From: Diphasiastrum complanatum
Lineage: Eukaryota > Streptophyta > Lycopodiopsida > Lycopodiales > Lycopodiaceae
Length of the DNA: 42,587 nucleotides
Direction of reading: 5' to 3'
Assembly: GCA_029204225.1 (NCBI GenBank)
Contig: MU835006.1
Location: 1 to 42,587, forward strand
In this document: in pieces, positions 30,121-40,562 of the stretch
How positions within the stretch are numbered: position 1 is the first letter of the stretch
Layout: each line of letters opens with the position of its first letter
Program-made: the position numbers and the translations under genes
Notes under the pieces: model-generated
What the model saw: the letters and a program-made list of their open reading frames with translations, nothing else
The model's database searches: none
Told to the model about the DNA's origin: nothing

Positions 30121-31224
30121 AGAAAAACAAAGTCCTTCTAGAGCGATTCAAGAGACATATTCTGAAGGTAAAACCAGAAAAAAGAGACAGGGAGGGATTG
30201 GCACGGGGTGAGACCATTGTGGAGGAGGATCCATTAGAGACCTACCTTCCCAAAAGTGTCTATGATCAACCATGCTTTTACTCGGTTGAGGAGGGCGATT
30301 GTAAAGAAATTTCAAAAATTAAAAAAAAAAAAAACCTTATACACTCTGCATCGCCGATATACCATATGGATTTTGGATGAAGGAATCATTAAATGATGAT
30401 TCCCCTTTCAAATTCACTGAAATCCATAGTTTTATGCAGGGTTTTCTTGTAAGTCACAACTTCTCCAATTTGGAGAGTTGTTATTTTTCATTCTTCTTGG
30501 CAGTCAGCTTCAGTATAGAAAGCTCTACTAACTTTCTCTAATGTGGGAATAGAGAATGGGGTGTGGTAAGTTTTTAAGTTCGTAAATTATTAATTCATAT
30601 TTTTATTTTAAATTTTTTATTTTAAAGTTAAACTTTTATACTTATGTTACTTCTAATGTTCTATGTCAGGTACAAGCCCAATGTTAGAAACTTGGGAGGA
30701 GCTCGACTTTGCAATGAAATAGAATACATAACCATCGGTTATTATTCTTTGAATGGCAAATGCTCGATGCTTCATTACAACACTTCCGAACTGACAAGTT
30801 TTGAAAACTGTTCCAGTATCCAGCCGTGACGAAGAAATTAAAGAATCCAATGACGGGTTCCGTGGCTTGTCCCTACCAAAAGCCACAACAATTAATTAAT
30901 CATTTAATTGATATTTTTACTCACCCAACTGATTGGGTTTTGGATTTATTTAGCGATAGTGGCACTACAAGCACATGTGCTGTTAAAAAAGGCGGACATG
31001 TTGCTCCAGCAGATTTAGATAATAATTTAGTTGATTTTGTAAAAATGAGAATGAAATCTCTTTCAGTTTTGCCAGATGAACTATCTGAGGTGGGAAAGAG
31101 TTTAGATAGCGAGGATTTGGTAATTCCTTTGTCCAAGGAACCTCAGCCTCCTAGCGAAAAAGTGTCAATTTTCAGAGAAAAAGGACAAATATTGATTGTA
31201 CTATCAATCATTAAGAGTTATTGA
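30121..31224 (+). pseudogene. DNA N4/N6 amino-methyltransferase-like catalytic region (beta-class motif order), three exons
   Basis: Exon d (30121-30448) changes frame at an A14 run (30321-30334) and then reads ADIPYGFWMKESLNDDSPFK, a motif-IV-like DxPY. It ends CTT|GTAAGT. Exon e (30504-30565) follows a CTTGGCAG acceptor, has one TAG and ends GTG|GTAAGT. Exon f (30670-31224) follows CTATGTCAG; the split codon is TG+G (Trp). Near 30820 the frame shifts once more into PQQLINHLIDIFTHPTDWVL and DLFSDSGTT, the motif X and motif I region that binds S-adenosylmethionine. The order IV before I is that of beta-class amino-methyltransferases (N6_N4_Mtase family). Motif I has Asp for a Gly, and motif IV has Ile for the first Pro. 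Frameshifts and a stop argue for a decayed gene. The 3' end lies 33 bases from a Copia LTR. Confidence 0.68.
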
Positions 31225-31256
31225 TTGCTTAATCCAAAGATCTATCAAGTTCTAGA

Positions 31257-32014
31257 TGTTACATCTTGATCTAGATGCTTTACTCTATGATTTAAGCAAG
31301 AGCAATGGATCAAATGATCAAACACATGGATGGGCGGCCTCACACGTGTGGAGGACAATACCGGTATGGCTTGTTTATAGAGAGTAAAGTACATTAACTT
31401 ACAAATGCATTTCATTCATCAAAACTCAAGACAAATGTGGAAATCTCAACAAAACTAGAATTTGCCAATGTCACATCAACTTGTTATTGATTTGGTTGAT
31501 CTCTTTATTAATCAAGTACATCCACGAGCTGCGTACTGTCCAACAGGCCTTCACACATGTGAAGAGTGCCTAGTCATCCAGATCCACCAATGGGAGTCAT
31601 ATGTGCTCATTTCCCAAAGTTGACTATTCTCTTTGGCTAGAAAACAAAAAGCTAGTCTTCCACATGTATAGGAATATTCCCTATAAAATAGGATCTAATG
31701 GAATCTTCCTATCTTATCTTCTAGAATCTTATCCACACGTGTGAATGGTATCTTGACATGTGTGAGTAATAACTCATTCACATGGAAGTCCAATCTATTT
31801 ACAAAAAGTTTGACCAATTTGACCATTTTCAAGATTCTACTCAAAGGTCAATTTCACACTAGCGTAGATCAAGCTAAAACCAATATAACTTAATAAAAAT
31901 GACTTATGTACATTCTTTCACATGTAGGAACAGACTCCACACGTGTGAGATCCTATCAAGCTCAAATAACTTGAGATCTACAAGATACAACAAGTTGGAA
32001 GTGATATTTTAACA
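31257..32014 (-). repeat. 3' LTR of a second Copia family
   Basis: The right end ATATTTTAACA is followed by CTCCTCCTCACTTC, the polypurine tract on the minus strand (GTGAGGAGGAG as in copies A-C). The left end is set at TGTTACATC, giving TGTTA...TAACA ends and 758 bases; this edge is tentative. It carries several CACACGTGTG-type palindromes (31341, 31551, 31734, 31937). Confidence 0.6.
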
Positions 32015-33158
32015 CTCCTCCTCACTTCTAACTTTTCAAGTCTAATGTACACATATCTACAACTCCAAGAGCATTTATTAACTTGAAAAATGAATCTTTA
32101 GCCAAAGGTTTGGTTAAGATATCAGCTATGCACTCAGATGAAGGCACATGATGAAGTTGAACCTCCTTGGATTGCACCTTCTCCCTCACAAAGTGATGAG
32201 CTATCTCAATATGCTTTGTTCTAGCATGGAAGATCGGATTGGTAGCAATTTGTTGAGAAGCTTGATTGTCACAATAGATGCAAGGGACCTCCTCGTCCTT
32301 TAGCACTTGAAGCTCCACCAAAAGTCTTCTTAGCCATAGGAGTTCTTTGGTTGTTGAAGTCCATGTCTTGTACTCGTCTTCACAAGAGGAAAGAAAAATT
32401 GTATCTTGCTTTTTGGAAAGCCAAGATATCACTCCCTCACAAAGAAAAGTGACAAATGCACTTATGGATCTTCTATCCATCTTATCTCCTGCAAAATCTG
32501 AATCCGAAAATGCTCTCAAGTACAAGTTAGATCCTTGATAGAGAATGCCAAAAAATCTAGTAGAAGAGACATATCTAAGCACTCTCTTGGCACTTTTCCA
32601 ATGATGCATCAAGGGACCTTGCATATATTGACTTAACTTGCTTACACTATAGCTCAAATCTGGTCTAGTGATTGTCAAATAGATTAAGGAGCCTCTTAGC
32701 TTCCTAAAGAGTGTGATGTCCTCAAAGGATGCTTCATCACAGCCATTAGTAACTTTACAAGTTTGCTCCATAGGGGTGTCAATCCCTTTACAATCTTTCA
32801 TGCCAAACCTCTCAAGAATGGAAGTAGCATACTTTGAAGTTTGCTTTCTCATCACCATTATGTAGTGATAAGGACCCCATTCTTGTTTTGAGGTGTAGAA
32901 TCCTACTCTCCTCGGCCACAAGAACATTATGCATTTTTTCAATTGATGGAAGTTGGTCTTGAATAGTAGAAGATTGAACTAGATTAGAGAACTCATCTCG
33001 TAATCCATTCAAGATTACTTGTACTAGTTCATTATCTTGGATCTTCTCTCCTATAGATCCCAATTCTTTGTTCAAGGATTTTATCCTTAGGACATACTCT
33101 TGTCCATTTTCTCCACTTCCCCTCATGCTTTGCAAGATCAAGTTTTCAAGGCAAGGAG
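32015..33158 (-). pseudogene. Internally deleted Copia: gag fused to RT C-terminus and RNase H
   Basis: From right to left, a gag piece (about 33158-32860: LILQSMRGSGENGQ, NKELGSIGEKIQDNELVQVI) joins directly to the end of RT (ATSILERFGMKDCKGIDTPM) near 32850. RNase H is then open to 32028 (DSDFAGDKMDRR, LSSCEDEYKTW, ADILTKPL). Knuckle, protease, integrase and most of RT are absent. RNase H has Cys-Glu-Asp where copies A-C have Thr-Glu-Ala. The 5' end is cut by the plus-strand fragment at 33159. Confidence 0.85.
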
Positions 33159-34094
33159 CATCTGGTATGTAAATTGCATGAGGCTTTATATGGTCTTAAG
33201 CAAGCTCCTAGGGCCTGGTATGACAGAATTAATCACTTCTTGTTCCAGCAAAATTTTACTTCTTGCTTTGCATACTACAATGTATATCTTAGGCATAAAG
33301 GGTCAAGCTATGTCATAATAACATTATACATTGATGATTCTTTAATTATCAGCAATTCAAATAAGTTATTACAGGAAACCAAATCTCTACTTTCATCAAA
33401 GTTTGAGATGACTGATTTAGGCCCAGTCCATTACCTTCTTGGAATGGAGATCAGTAGAGGTCACGCAGGCAAAAGGATAACTATAAGCCAAGAATCCTAC
33501 TTGACTAATGTACTTCATAGATATGGCATGGAGGACTGCAAGCCCATAGACACACCTATGGATCCAGGAGCTAAGCTATCCAAAGACATGTGCCCCAAAA
33601 CTCAAGCAGATCAGCAAGAAATATGCAGGTATCCTTATCAGTATGTCATAGGATCTATTATATATTCTGTGATCTGCACACGACCTGATTTAGCATATGA
33701 AGTAAGCACATTGTCTTAGTACATGTCCAATCCAAGCCTAAAACACTGGAAAGTTCTGCAAAGAATACTGAGGTACATTCAAACTACAAAGCAATATGCG
33801 TTGAGCTATAATGGCAATATAGAAGCTGCACTCACATTGACCATATTCAGATTCAGATTGGGTAGGAGATGTGGATACCAGAAAATCCAATCATGCTACA
33901 TTTGTTTCTTTGCAGGAGGACCCATCTTATGGAACAACAGAAAATAGAAATGTATTTCTCTGTCCTCCACAGAATATGAATATGTTGCAGCTACATCAAC
34001 AGTGAAGAAAATAATCTGGCTAAGGGGGCTGCTGCAGGATCTAAAATTCACACAGATCAATCCAACAATACTCCAATGCGACAATCAGAGCTAG
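33159..34094 (+). pseudogene. Copia RT-RNase H fragment on the plus strand
   Basis: It starts mid-RT with HLVCKLHEALYGLKQAPRAW, has YIDD in place of YVDD (near 33335), the SQ(E)SYLTNVL and TPMDPGAKLS stretches and RPDLAYEVSTLS. TAG 33717 (from CAG) then TAG 33945 interrupt the continuation into RNase H (LSSTEYEYVAATST), which ends at CDNQS* at 34094. A different family from A-C. No LTR is attached. Confidence 0.85.
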
Positions 34095-34376
34095 AGTCAC
34101 GTTCTTCCAAGGACAATATTTTGTAGTAACAGAGAGAAACAACAGAACAATTGCACTCTGGATGTTCAATTATTGATCGCATGGATCGACAATTCAGCTA
34201 TTGTTTTGAGTGTTCCTCAATGTTCAACCTTACAACTGATAAGTTGATGGGTATTTGTAAACTATTAGAAAACGTGTGTACTTCTGTAGAACATGCGACT
34301 GTACAAGCATTTACAGAAGTTGGAGAATGGATCTAGATTAGAAGAAAGATAGGGATGGAGAGGATAGAAATCCGAC
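34095..34376 (-). repeat. Probable LTR fragment of the next minus-strand Copia
   Basis: This non-coding stretch ends ATCCGACA directly before CCCCCCCTTAATC, a minus-strand polypurine tract, so its right end fits a 3' LTR start (TGTCGGAT). The other LTR end is not found; about 280 bases remain. Confidence 0.45.
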
Positions 34377-34930
34377 ACCCCCCCTTAATCTGAATCCTTG
34401 AATGTCTTGATTTTGCAAATTTAAGATAGCACAAAAATTCTTATGTGCTTCATGATTTAATTCTTTCATGAATATGTCAGCTACCATATATTGGGTTCTG
34501 CAAAATTTCAAACTTACCTCCTTGTTGAGTATCTTTCTCCTGATGTAGTGATATTTAATTTTGATGTACTCGCTCCTAGAATGAAATCTAGGATTGATCG
34601 ATAATGCGATAGCACTCTGATTGTCACACTATATCATTTTTGGAGCAGACTGTTTAAGACCAATATCAGACAATAAGTTTCTCAACCAAATTGTCTCTTT
34701 GGTAGCTTGAGAGACTGCAATGTATTCGAATTCGGTGGATGACATTGCAATGGAGGTCTCTTTTCGACTATTCCAAGATATTGGACCATTATTGAACAAG
34801 AAGACAAATCCAGAATTGGATCTTCTAGTGTCGACATCGCCTGTAAAATTCGCATATGTATATCCATGAAGTGTATGGATGTCGGACGAATTATCATCAC
34901 CATAGTAGATATGTGAGAGCAGGCACTGAT
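34377..34930 (-). pseudogene. Copia RNase H fragment on the minus strand
   Basis: From about 34890 leftward one frame reads a typical Copia RNase H: GDVDTRRSNSGFVF, GPISWNSRKETSIAMSSTEF, an in-frame stop before CDNQSAIALSINPRFHSRSE, and a tail to about 34390 beside the polypurine tract. All of gag, protease, integrase and RT is missing between it and the PBS. Confidence 0.8.
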
Positions 34931-34957
34931 ATCACTCTAAGACGGAAATAGATATCA

Positions 34958-34969
34958 GCTCTGATACCA
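34958..34969 (-). other. Primer binding site of the deleted minus-strand Copia
   Basis: TGGTATCAGAGC on the minus strand, the initiator tRNA-Met type site. It lies close to the RNase H fragment, showing that the internal region was deleted between PBS and RNase H. Confidence 0.65.
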
Positions 34970-35017
34970 CTTCTATTGGAAGAAAAACAAGAAAATTGTT
35001 ATAACCAGGATTGTGAA

Positions 35018-37683
35018 TTACTTGGAAAATGGAGTTACGAGCAGTTCTTTGTGTGTGAGAAGAGACTTGTGGGCCACCCGCAGCCAATCTTGGTTGACCC
35101 ATGTTTGGAATCGGCATGTCCATGGATCACCCTGAAGCGCAGCTCGGTAATAGACACGAGCTATTGGCAGCTGATCTTCAATTTTCTCTGAAGGTAGCGC
35201 CTTATTAACATCAAAGAATATAAATGGAAGAAAATTGTCCCATTTAGTTTCGATTCCCATCAGATGTTCCAAGTCCCAGGCGTAAGTGGCTGCCACGTGG
35301 ACTGTTGGATCAGGGCAATTTATATATTGGTTGGCGAACGCGGTGAGAGCCCTTCTGGCGTCTACATCCGTAGTCCACCCATATTCTGATGGTATTACCG
35401 GCCAATTGAAATTCTGCAGTGTGATCTTGTCCAGAGGGGTGCCACATTGCGCCCATTTGGATCTTCGTGGACATGGCAAAAGTGCGCGTTCACCCGTAAT
35501 TGTTGTGGACTCGTCATGTAGGCCCTGATGGCTGCATGGTCTCTTTTGAACAACTGCTGATGCCACTCTAGTTGTGGTCGGAAGGTGGGTAATACTTGTA
35601 GTTCGTTGTCCTTGATTGTCTGAGCAGAAAACGATATCTGCCAACTGCCTCTTGATGACTCGTGGGGATACTTTGATAGAAATTTGTTGATTTTCTCCTC
35701 CATGGACTTTGGTCTTCGGAAGGCCCGGCTGGCAGATATTGTGTGTGAACCTCTGGATGATGTGGCTTGGCTTTGGCTGGTAGTTGCGCCTTGGCCATGG
35801 TCTTGCGTCTCATCAGCCGTATCTGTCTGCCCTTGGTCCTGGCCTTCAGACCTTTGATCTTATTGAAATCCCCCTGCTGCCTGCTGGCTCTAGTCTTGGC
35901 TTGTACTGGCCTGTGCAGCGTCAAAAGTAGGTGGCGGTGGAATTACCATGGGGGTGGGCTGGGCCTTCGTTTCCATGAATTTCTGGCAGGCCTTGAGGGC
36001 TTGCTTGGCCTGGGCGAGCTCATGCATTGCACTTGCCCAATATTTGTTGAACTTTGTCTGGTAGCTGTTTAAGGTTTGGCTATAAACCTGCACCTGACGG
36101 CGTAGAAGATTCATTTCTGATTAAGAAAGTGGTCTTGAGTCCGGTGTAGGTTGAGCTAACCAGACAAGCTTTTCTTCTTGTAAGGCTTTGACCTTCGTCC
36201 CCAGGCACGTATTCTCTACTTCCAAAAGGTTTAGTTGCATCTGGATGGGAGAAAGCCATTGGGACGCTTCAGATTGAAGCTCCCGCACCTTCATGGATGC
36301 CTCTGTCAGCACTTTGGAGAGGCTTTGGATATAGTTGTTGAGGCCCTCCTCCTTCTGCTGCAGCTTGGCAATCTCCTGGTGCCCTGCTTGTTTGTGTTGT
36401 TGAGCCAAAATCAGCTCTTGTTGCAGCTTGGTGAGGTCTGCTCACAACTGTGTATTACTCGTCACCAGATGTAGTACCCTGCTTTCCAGAATGGCTTTGG
36501 CCGCTACCAAATCCAGGATGTATTTCTCTAGAGTTTGGTACGCCGTTGTTAGATCTGTGGGAGCAGCCGATACACTGGCACTGGCAAGGGCTTGTGTTGT
36601 ATCGACCCCGACGACTTGTGGAGTACTGTCGTCATTGCCTTCTATCAGATTCTCATTGGACCTGATGCCATCTGGGACAGTAGAATCAGCCCGATCTGGA
36701 GATGGTGCAAACATTGTTTGGACAAATGCATCATCAGGCAACGATTGGTTGCCCTTGGCAACCTTTATTGGCGAAGCGGGTGGGGTTTGAGAAGCAACTG
36801 TGGAAACAAGGGTGAGGACGGTTTGTCCGAATGAGAGGATGGGAGGAACAGAAGGGAACTGGAAGGTGGTGTGGAGTATGGAAGAAGGTGAGGATGGAGC
36901 AGAAAGTGTCTAGCGTGGGGGTGAAAAATTGATGACTTGCATCCACGCCGGAGTGTCGGGAGACAATTGAGAGTCAGAAGGATTGAATGGAATGGAAGCA
37001 ACGGTGGTGACAGGAGTGATGGAAGATGCGATGGTGATGGATGGAGTAGTGGATATTGGAAGAGAAATAGGAGTGGTATCAACAGAAGAAACGGGGATGG
37101 AGAGACAACCAGATGTGGATGGAACATGAAGAGAGGTAGCGACAACAGAAATCGGAGTGGGGGGTTGCACGGAAGAAGAAGTGGTGGTTGTTGATGGGGT
37201 GGTCAGTGCAGCAGTGGAGGTGCGTCTTCGGGTAGAAGGTGGAGATGTAGATGTAGAGGCAGTGCCACGCATTCGTTTGCTGGCCATTGTGTTAATAACT
37301 GCAGGTTGGGAGGAGGTGGATGCTTGAGATGGCGGATAAAGGTTAGTATGTGTCACGAGGGTAGAAAAAAGGGATGAGCGTTGGAAACCGTGCACTTTTG
37401 CCTCGAGAAGTGTGCAGGCAAAGTTACACAACAGGGGGCCTGCTGTGATTTGCTCACGGTTGTTGGGTTTGATGGAGTTGGTTAGTTCTCGAATAAGGAA
37501 GCTATGCCAGTCGTATGGTAAAACAGAGGGACAAGGAAATTCCAGAAAGGATTCCACTATCTAACTCAGCAGCTTAGAGTGGATTCTGTCTTTGCAAAAT
37601 GTTGAAATAACCAGAAAGTTATTCAACAGACGTGCAACCATCTGAATGATGGTTTCCGTGATACTCTCTATCAATATAATCTA
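35018..37683 (-). pseudogene. Long ORF of unknown family with Ser/Thr-rich and coiled-coil parts
   Basis: One minus-strand frame runs from 37683 to about 35430 with in-frame stops TAG 37563, TAG 36912, TGA near 36441, TAA near 36120 and TAG/TAA near 35890-35860, each derivable from CAG, CAA or CGA. After one frameshift near 35430 it continues to 35018, about 880 codons in all. Parts in order: a helical N-terminal domain (VARLLNNFLVISTF to LLEAKVHGFQ), a low-complexity Ser/Thr/Pro region (37280-36800), a coiled coil (36660-36130), a Gln-rich basic linker, and a C-terminal domain with SEYGWTTDVDARRALTAFAN and VYYRAALQGDPWTCRFQTWV. I recognise no catalytic motif. It may be a retroelement gag-like ORF or a host gene. 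Confidence 0.55.
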
Positions 37684-38260
37684 TTTAAAAATCTATTTCT
37701 AAACCATTAATCTAACCTAGATAAGATGAGCTAAGGGTCGCTATTGGGTGGAACAGGTCGACTATCCTAGGACTAATCTAGCCCTAACTCTATCCTAACT
37801 GATCTAATTAGTTTAATTAATCTAAGATTCACCTATCTGACTGCTTGGATCTAAACTATCTAATTTAAGTTAGTCTAGCTAGTAGGGTTTGGGTCATCTA
37901 ATCTAGCGCTATCGATCTATTCTAAGTTTACTCCATCTAGCTTAGGCCTAACTAATTACTTGATTAATCTAACTAACTTAATAACCTATGGCTATTCTAT
38001 CAGACCTCTAATCCTAACGAAGTTGATCTAGGATAGCCTAATTATCCTATCAAAACAATTATCTACTCTAGATCTAACTGGGTTACCTAGGATCTGACTC
38101 CCAACTACTTAGTCCTAAACTACCAATAACAACTAACTACTCTACACTATCGTCAATCCTAAACTACAACTGTCTAATGTTCCGAGATAGAATGAACTAA
38201 TTTACATCTACCTATTCTATCTAACGTGGTGCTGATGATTCTTCTTGAGAAGATGAGGAC
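37684..38260. other. CTAA/CTAAT-rich tract, no gene
   Basis: The plus strand is dominated by words such as CTAATCTAA, CTAACTA and TCTAG; the minus strand is TTAG-rich. It lies upstream of the unknown ORF, so it could be its leader or an intron. No ORF or exact tandem unit is visible. Confidence 0.6.
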
Positions 38261-39002
38261 AACGAGAAACAAGGAATTAAACTAAATCTACTCCTATTGA
38301 TATCAAAGTATCAACGTCAGCACAACAACTTCTAAACTAAAGCAATGGTAATCCTACAAAGTGCTTCCTACAACTGTCACTCAACAGTTGTAAGAAGAAC
38401 TCCTCAGGGAGTAGAAACCAAAAGACATCAAAAAACAGTGGAATGGTAGATCAATCTCCAGGTCCTGCACATCTACCTGATACTAATTCCAAACCAAACT
38501 TTAAGAGAAGAAAGCATCAACAAGCACATTCATACATTAGTACCCAAACAAGAATGCATGAAGATGGAGCATGAGAAGAAATGCACGTAGGCTTCCATTT
38601 AAAAAGCAATAGCATTTCAGTACAGATTACATGCTCTTGAACTCGTAGAGGAGGCCTCTATCTATAGCCATGAGCTGTAGAACCCAATTACATATTAGTT
38701 TGGAGTCCACCTCTAGCAAAAGAGTGAATCCCAATCTATATTAATTTGAGTTCCACCTCTTACTTGATTATAGGAGGCCTATTTATTAAAAAACATAATC
38801 TCAAGTTGAGATAATCCAATTTGCTATCTCCCACATGGCTATCCATCTTTCGGGACGTACCATGGGGCTCACAACTGTATATTTTAGCCTAGCACTATAA
38901 TTCTCGTGCTCTCAAACTCGGCTCTCAACTTCATCTCTGCTAGAAGCCCTTTTGAGTGGAGAGGCTCTGCATCGACACCTCGGACCATGACATCAGCTAA
39001 CA
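38261..39002 (-). repeat. LTR-like block, minus orientation
   Basis: It ends ATCAGCTAACA followed by TTATCCTCCCCCTATAG, which on the minus strand is a purine tract before TGTTAGCTGAT, an LTR-like start. A TATA-like GGCTATAGATAGAGGCC lies near 38665 on the minus strand. The other end is not defined and no partner LTR was found. Confidence 0.4.
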
Positions 39003-39124
39003 TTATCCTCCCCCTATAGTGTTGCAGGTCCCACTGCATTGCTTCAATTTTGACGTGTGATCCTTGGAAAGGCATAGATCAACGTTTGCTCATGTAAAAC
39101 AAATAACTTATTGGCATATCAAAT
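39003..39124 (-). other. Short unassigned segment beside a purine tract
   Basis: CTATAGGGGGAGGATAA (minus strand) would serve as a polypurine tract for the LTR-like block. To its right is a short open minus-strand frame of unknown origin (MPFQGSHVKIEAMQWDLQHY). Confidence 0.35.
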
Positions 39125-39500
39125 CGTTACCGACCAAAAGACAGAATTAAAGTCTTTGAAAATCTTAAACAGGCTTTAGTTACCGCACCCATTCTTCTCA
39201 TGCCCGATTATACTAAGGAGTTCCATGTGCATACGGACGCTAGTAAGTATGCTATTGGTGTTGTTTTAACGCAACCCGGAGAATATGGAAAGGATTTTTC
39301 AATCCGTTTCCTGAGTCATCAGCTTGTTCCAGCTGAGGTTAATTATTCCACAACATATAGAGAAGCACTAGCAATGGTCTATGTTGTTCAGCAGTTTCGA
39401 CATTATTTGCTCGGCCAGTTGTTTGTTTTCTATACTGACCATCATGCTCTTCTTTACCTCTTGAATAAACCTTGAGAAACTAGACAAATTGCACGCAATG
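39125..39500 (+). pseudogene. Ty3/gypsy RNase H fragment
   Basis: An isolated plus-strand piece with FENLKQALVTAPILLMPDYT, HVHTDASKYAIGVVL, SHQLVPAEVNYSTTYREALA and FYTDHHALLYLLNKP. It ends with TGA at 39473 followed in frame by ETRQIAR. It differs clearly from the E1 RNase H, so it is another Ty3 element. Neither RT core nor integrase is attached. Confidence 0.85.
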
Positions 39501-39546
39501 TTTACGCAAGTATCTACTTGCTCTATGTTCATTGTTTCACCAACTA

Positions 39547-40549
39547 TGTGCTACTTCTTCAATGTTAGCGCTAGAATCTCCTTATCTCTACTGATCTGCT
39601 AACGCCTCTAGCGACTGTATGGTTGTAGAACAATGGTAATGTGTTCCGCCTGTCAAAGGCACATCTACGACCTGATTCAAAACTTTATTTGATAATGGTA
39701 ACTCATCTTGAATATAGTGCAAAAAATGCAAAAATAAGCTTGGTAGAGGCCAAAAATCTTGTATATAGATAAACACACATGTGTGGAGCCTGTTCCCACG
39801 TGTGAAACTAGTGTACTTGTCATGTACCATAATCATCTAGGATGTACATATGATTTAATTCAAGTTCTAGTGGCTAAAAAGGCCAAAAACTAGTTTTCTA
39901 GACATATGACACATGGCATCAATCTATTGATTGCATGAGCCACATCCATTGGTTAGGTGTCATATCCCATGTGTAGAGGACAGCTCACACATGTGGAATA
40001 AGCTGAAGTAGGCGAATTTTGAGTTCTAGAAGATTTCCAAGTAGATCTCCATATAGAAGGAAAATAGACCCAAAGTGCCCAAAATAGAAGGTTTTGTCCA
40101 AGTGTCAGTTTTGCATGATGAATCATCATATGACAAAGCACCTTCACACATGTGGGATCAGAGGGATGATCAGTACCACGAGCTCCCACTTATTGTATAT
40201 ATAGAGCCACATTTGGCCATAATCATTGAGAGACACGAATCTTGGTTTTGGAAGCAATTTTGAGTGATTCTCTCCATTTGTCTACATTTGTTTTGATTGT
40301 TTTGAGGTTCTATCAATGTGTACTTGATTTTCAGGATGGATTCCATACTCAGACAGTGTTTCACACGTGTGAAACCAGAAAGTACACTTACCTTCAATTA
40401 ATGATTGTTCTTGTTAGGATTTTGTGTCTAGAATTGATCTAGATTGATCTTAATCTGAAGTAGATTGATAGATCAAGTAATCTGACAACCAATCCCTCTT
40501 GAGGATCAGATTAGGATCCACTCTTGGTCCTTTTTGTACTTTTTGCACA
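39547..40549 (+). repeat. Probable 5' LTR of a third Copia family
   Basis: The right end TTTTTGCACA directly precedes the PBS at 40550. The left end is placed at TGTGCTAC because it mirrors GCACA; this is tentative. CACACATGTG/CACACGTGTG palindromes occur near 39776, 39797, 39985, 40144 and 40361. A TATATATAGAGCC at 40195-40207 fits a promoter reading right. Confidence 0.5.
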
Positions 40550-40562
40550 TGGTATCAAAGCC
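40550..40562 (+). other. Primer binding site of the third Copia
   Basis: TGGTATCAAAGCC, one base from the TGGTATCAGAGCC of copies B and C, adjoining the LTR end. Confidence 0.8.

Noticed and set aside
30826-31224. Possibility that the methyltransferase-like sequence is bacterial contamination
   Set aside because: It has spliceosomal introns with consistent phases, AT-rich plant-like introns, and lies directly beside a plant Copia LTR.
35767-36072. 101-codon plus-strand frame rich in Leu/Ala that looks membrane-like
   Set aside because: It is the antisense of a Gln/Lys-rich minus-strand stretch; such shadows are typically Leu-rich.
36428-36790. Plus-strand open frames at 36.2-37.2 kb
   Set aside because: They mirror the low-complexity and coiled-coil coding of the minus-strand ORF.
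38884-39075. 63-codon minus-strand frame beside the LTR-like block
   Set aside because: It crosses the presumed purine tract and LTR edge, so most of it is not coding; too little remains to assign.
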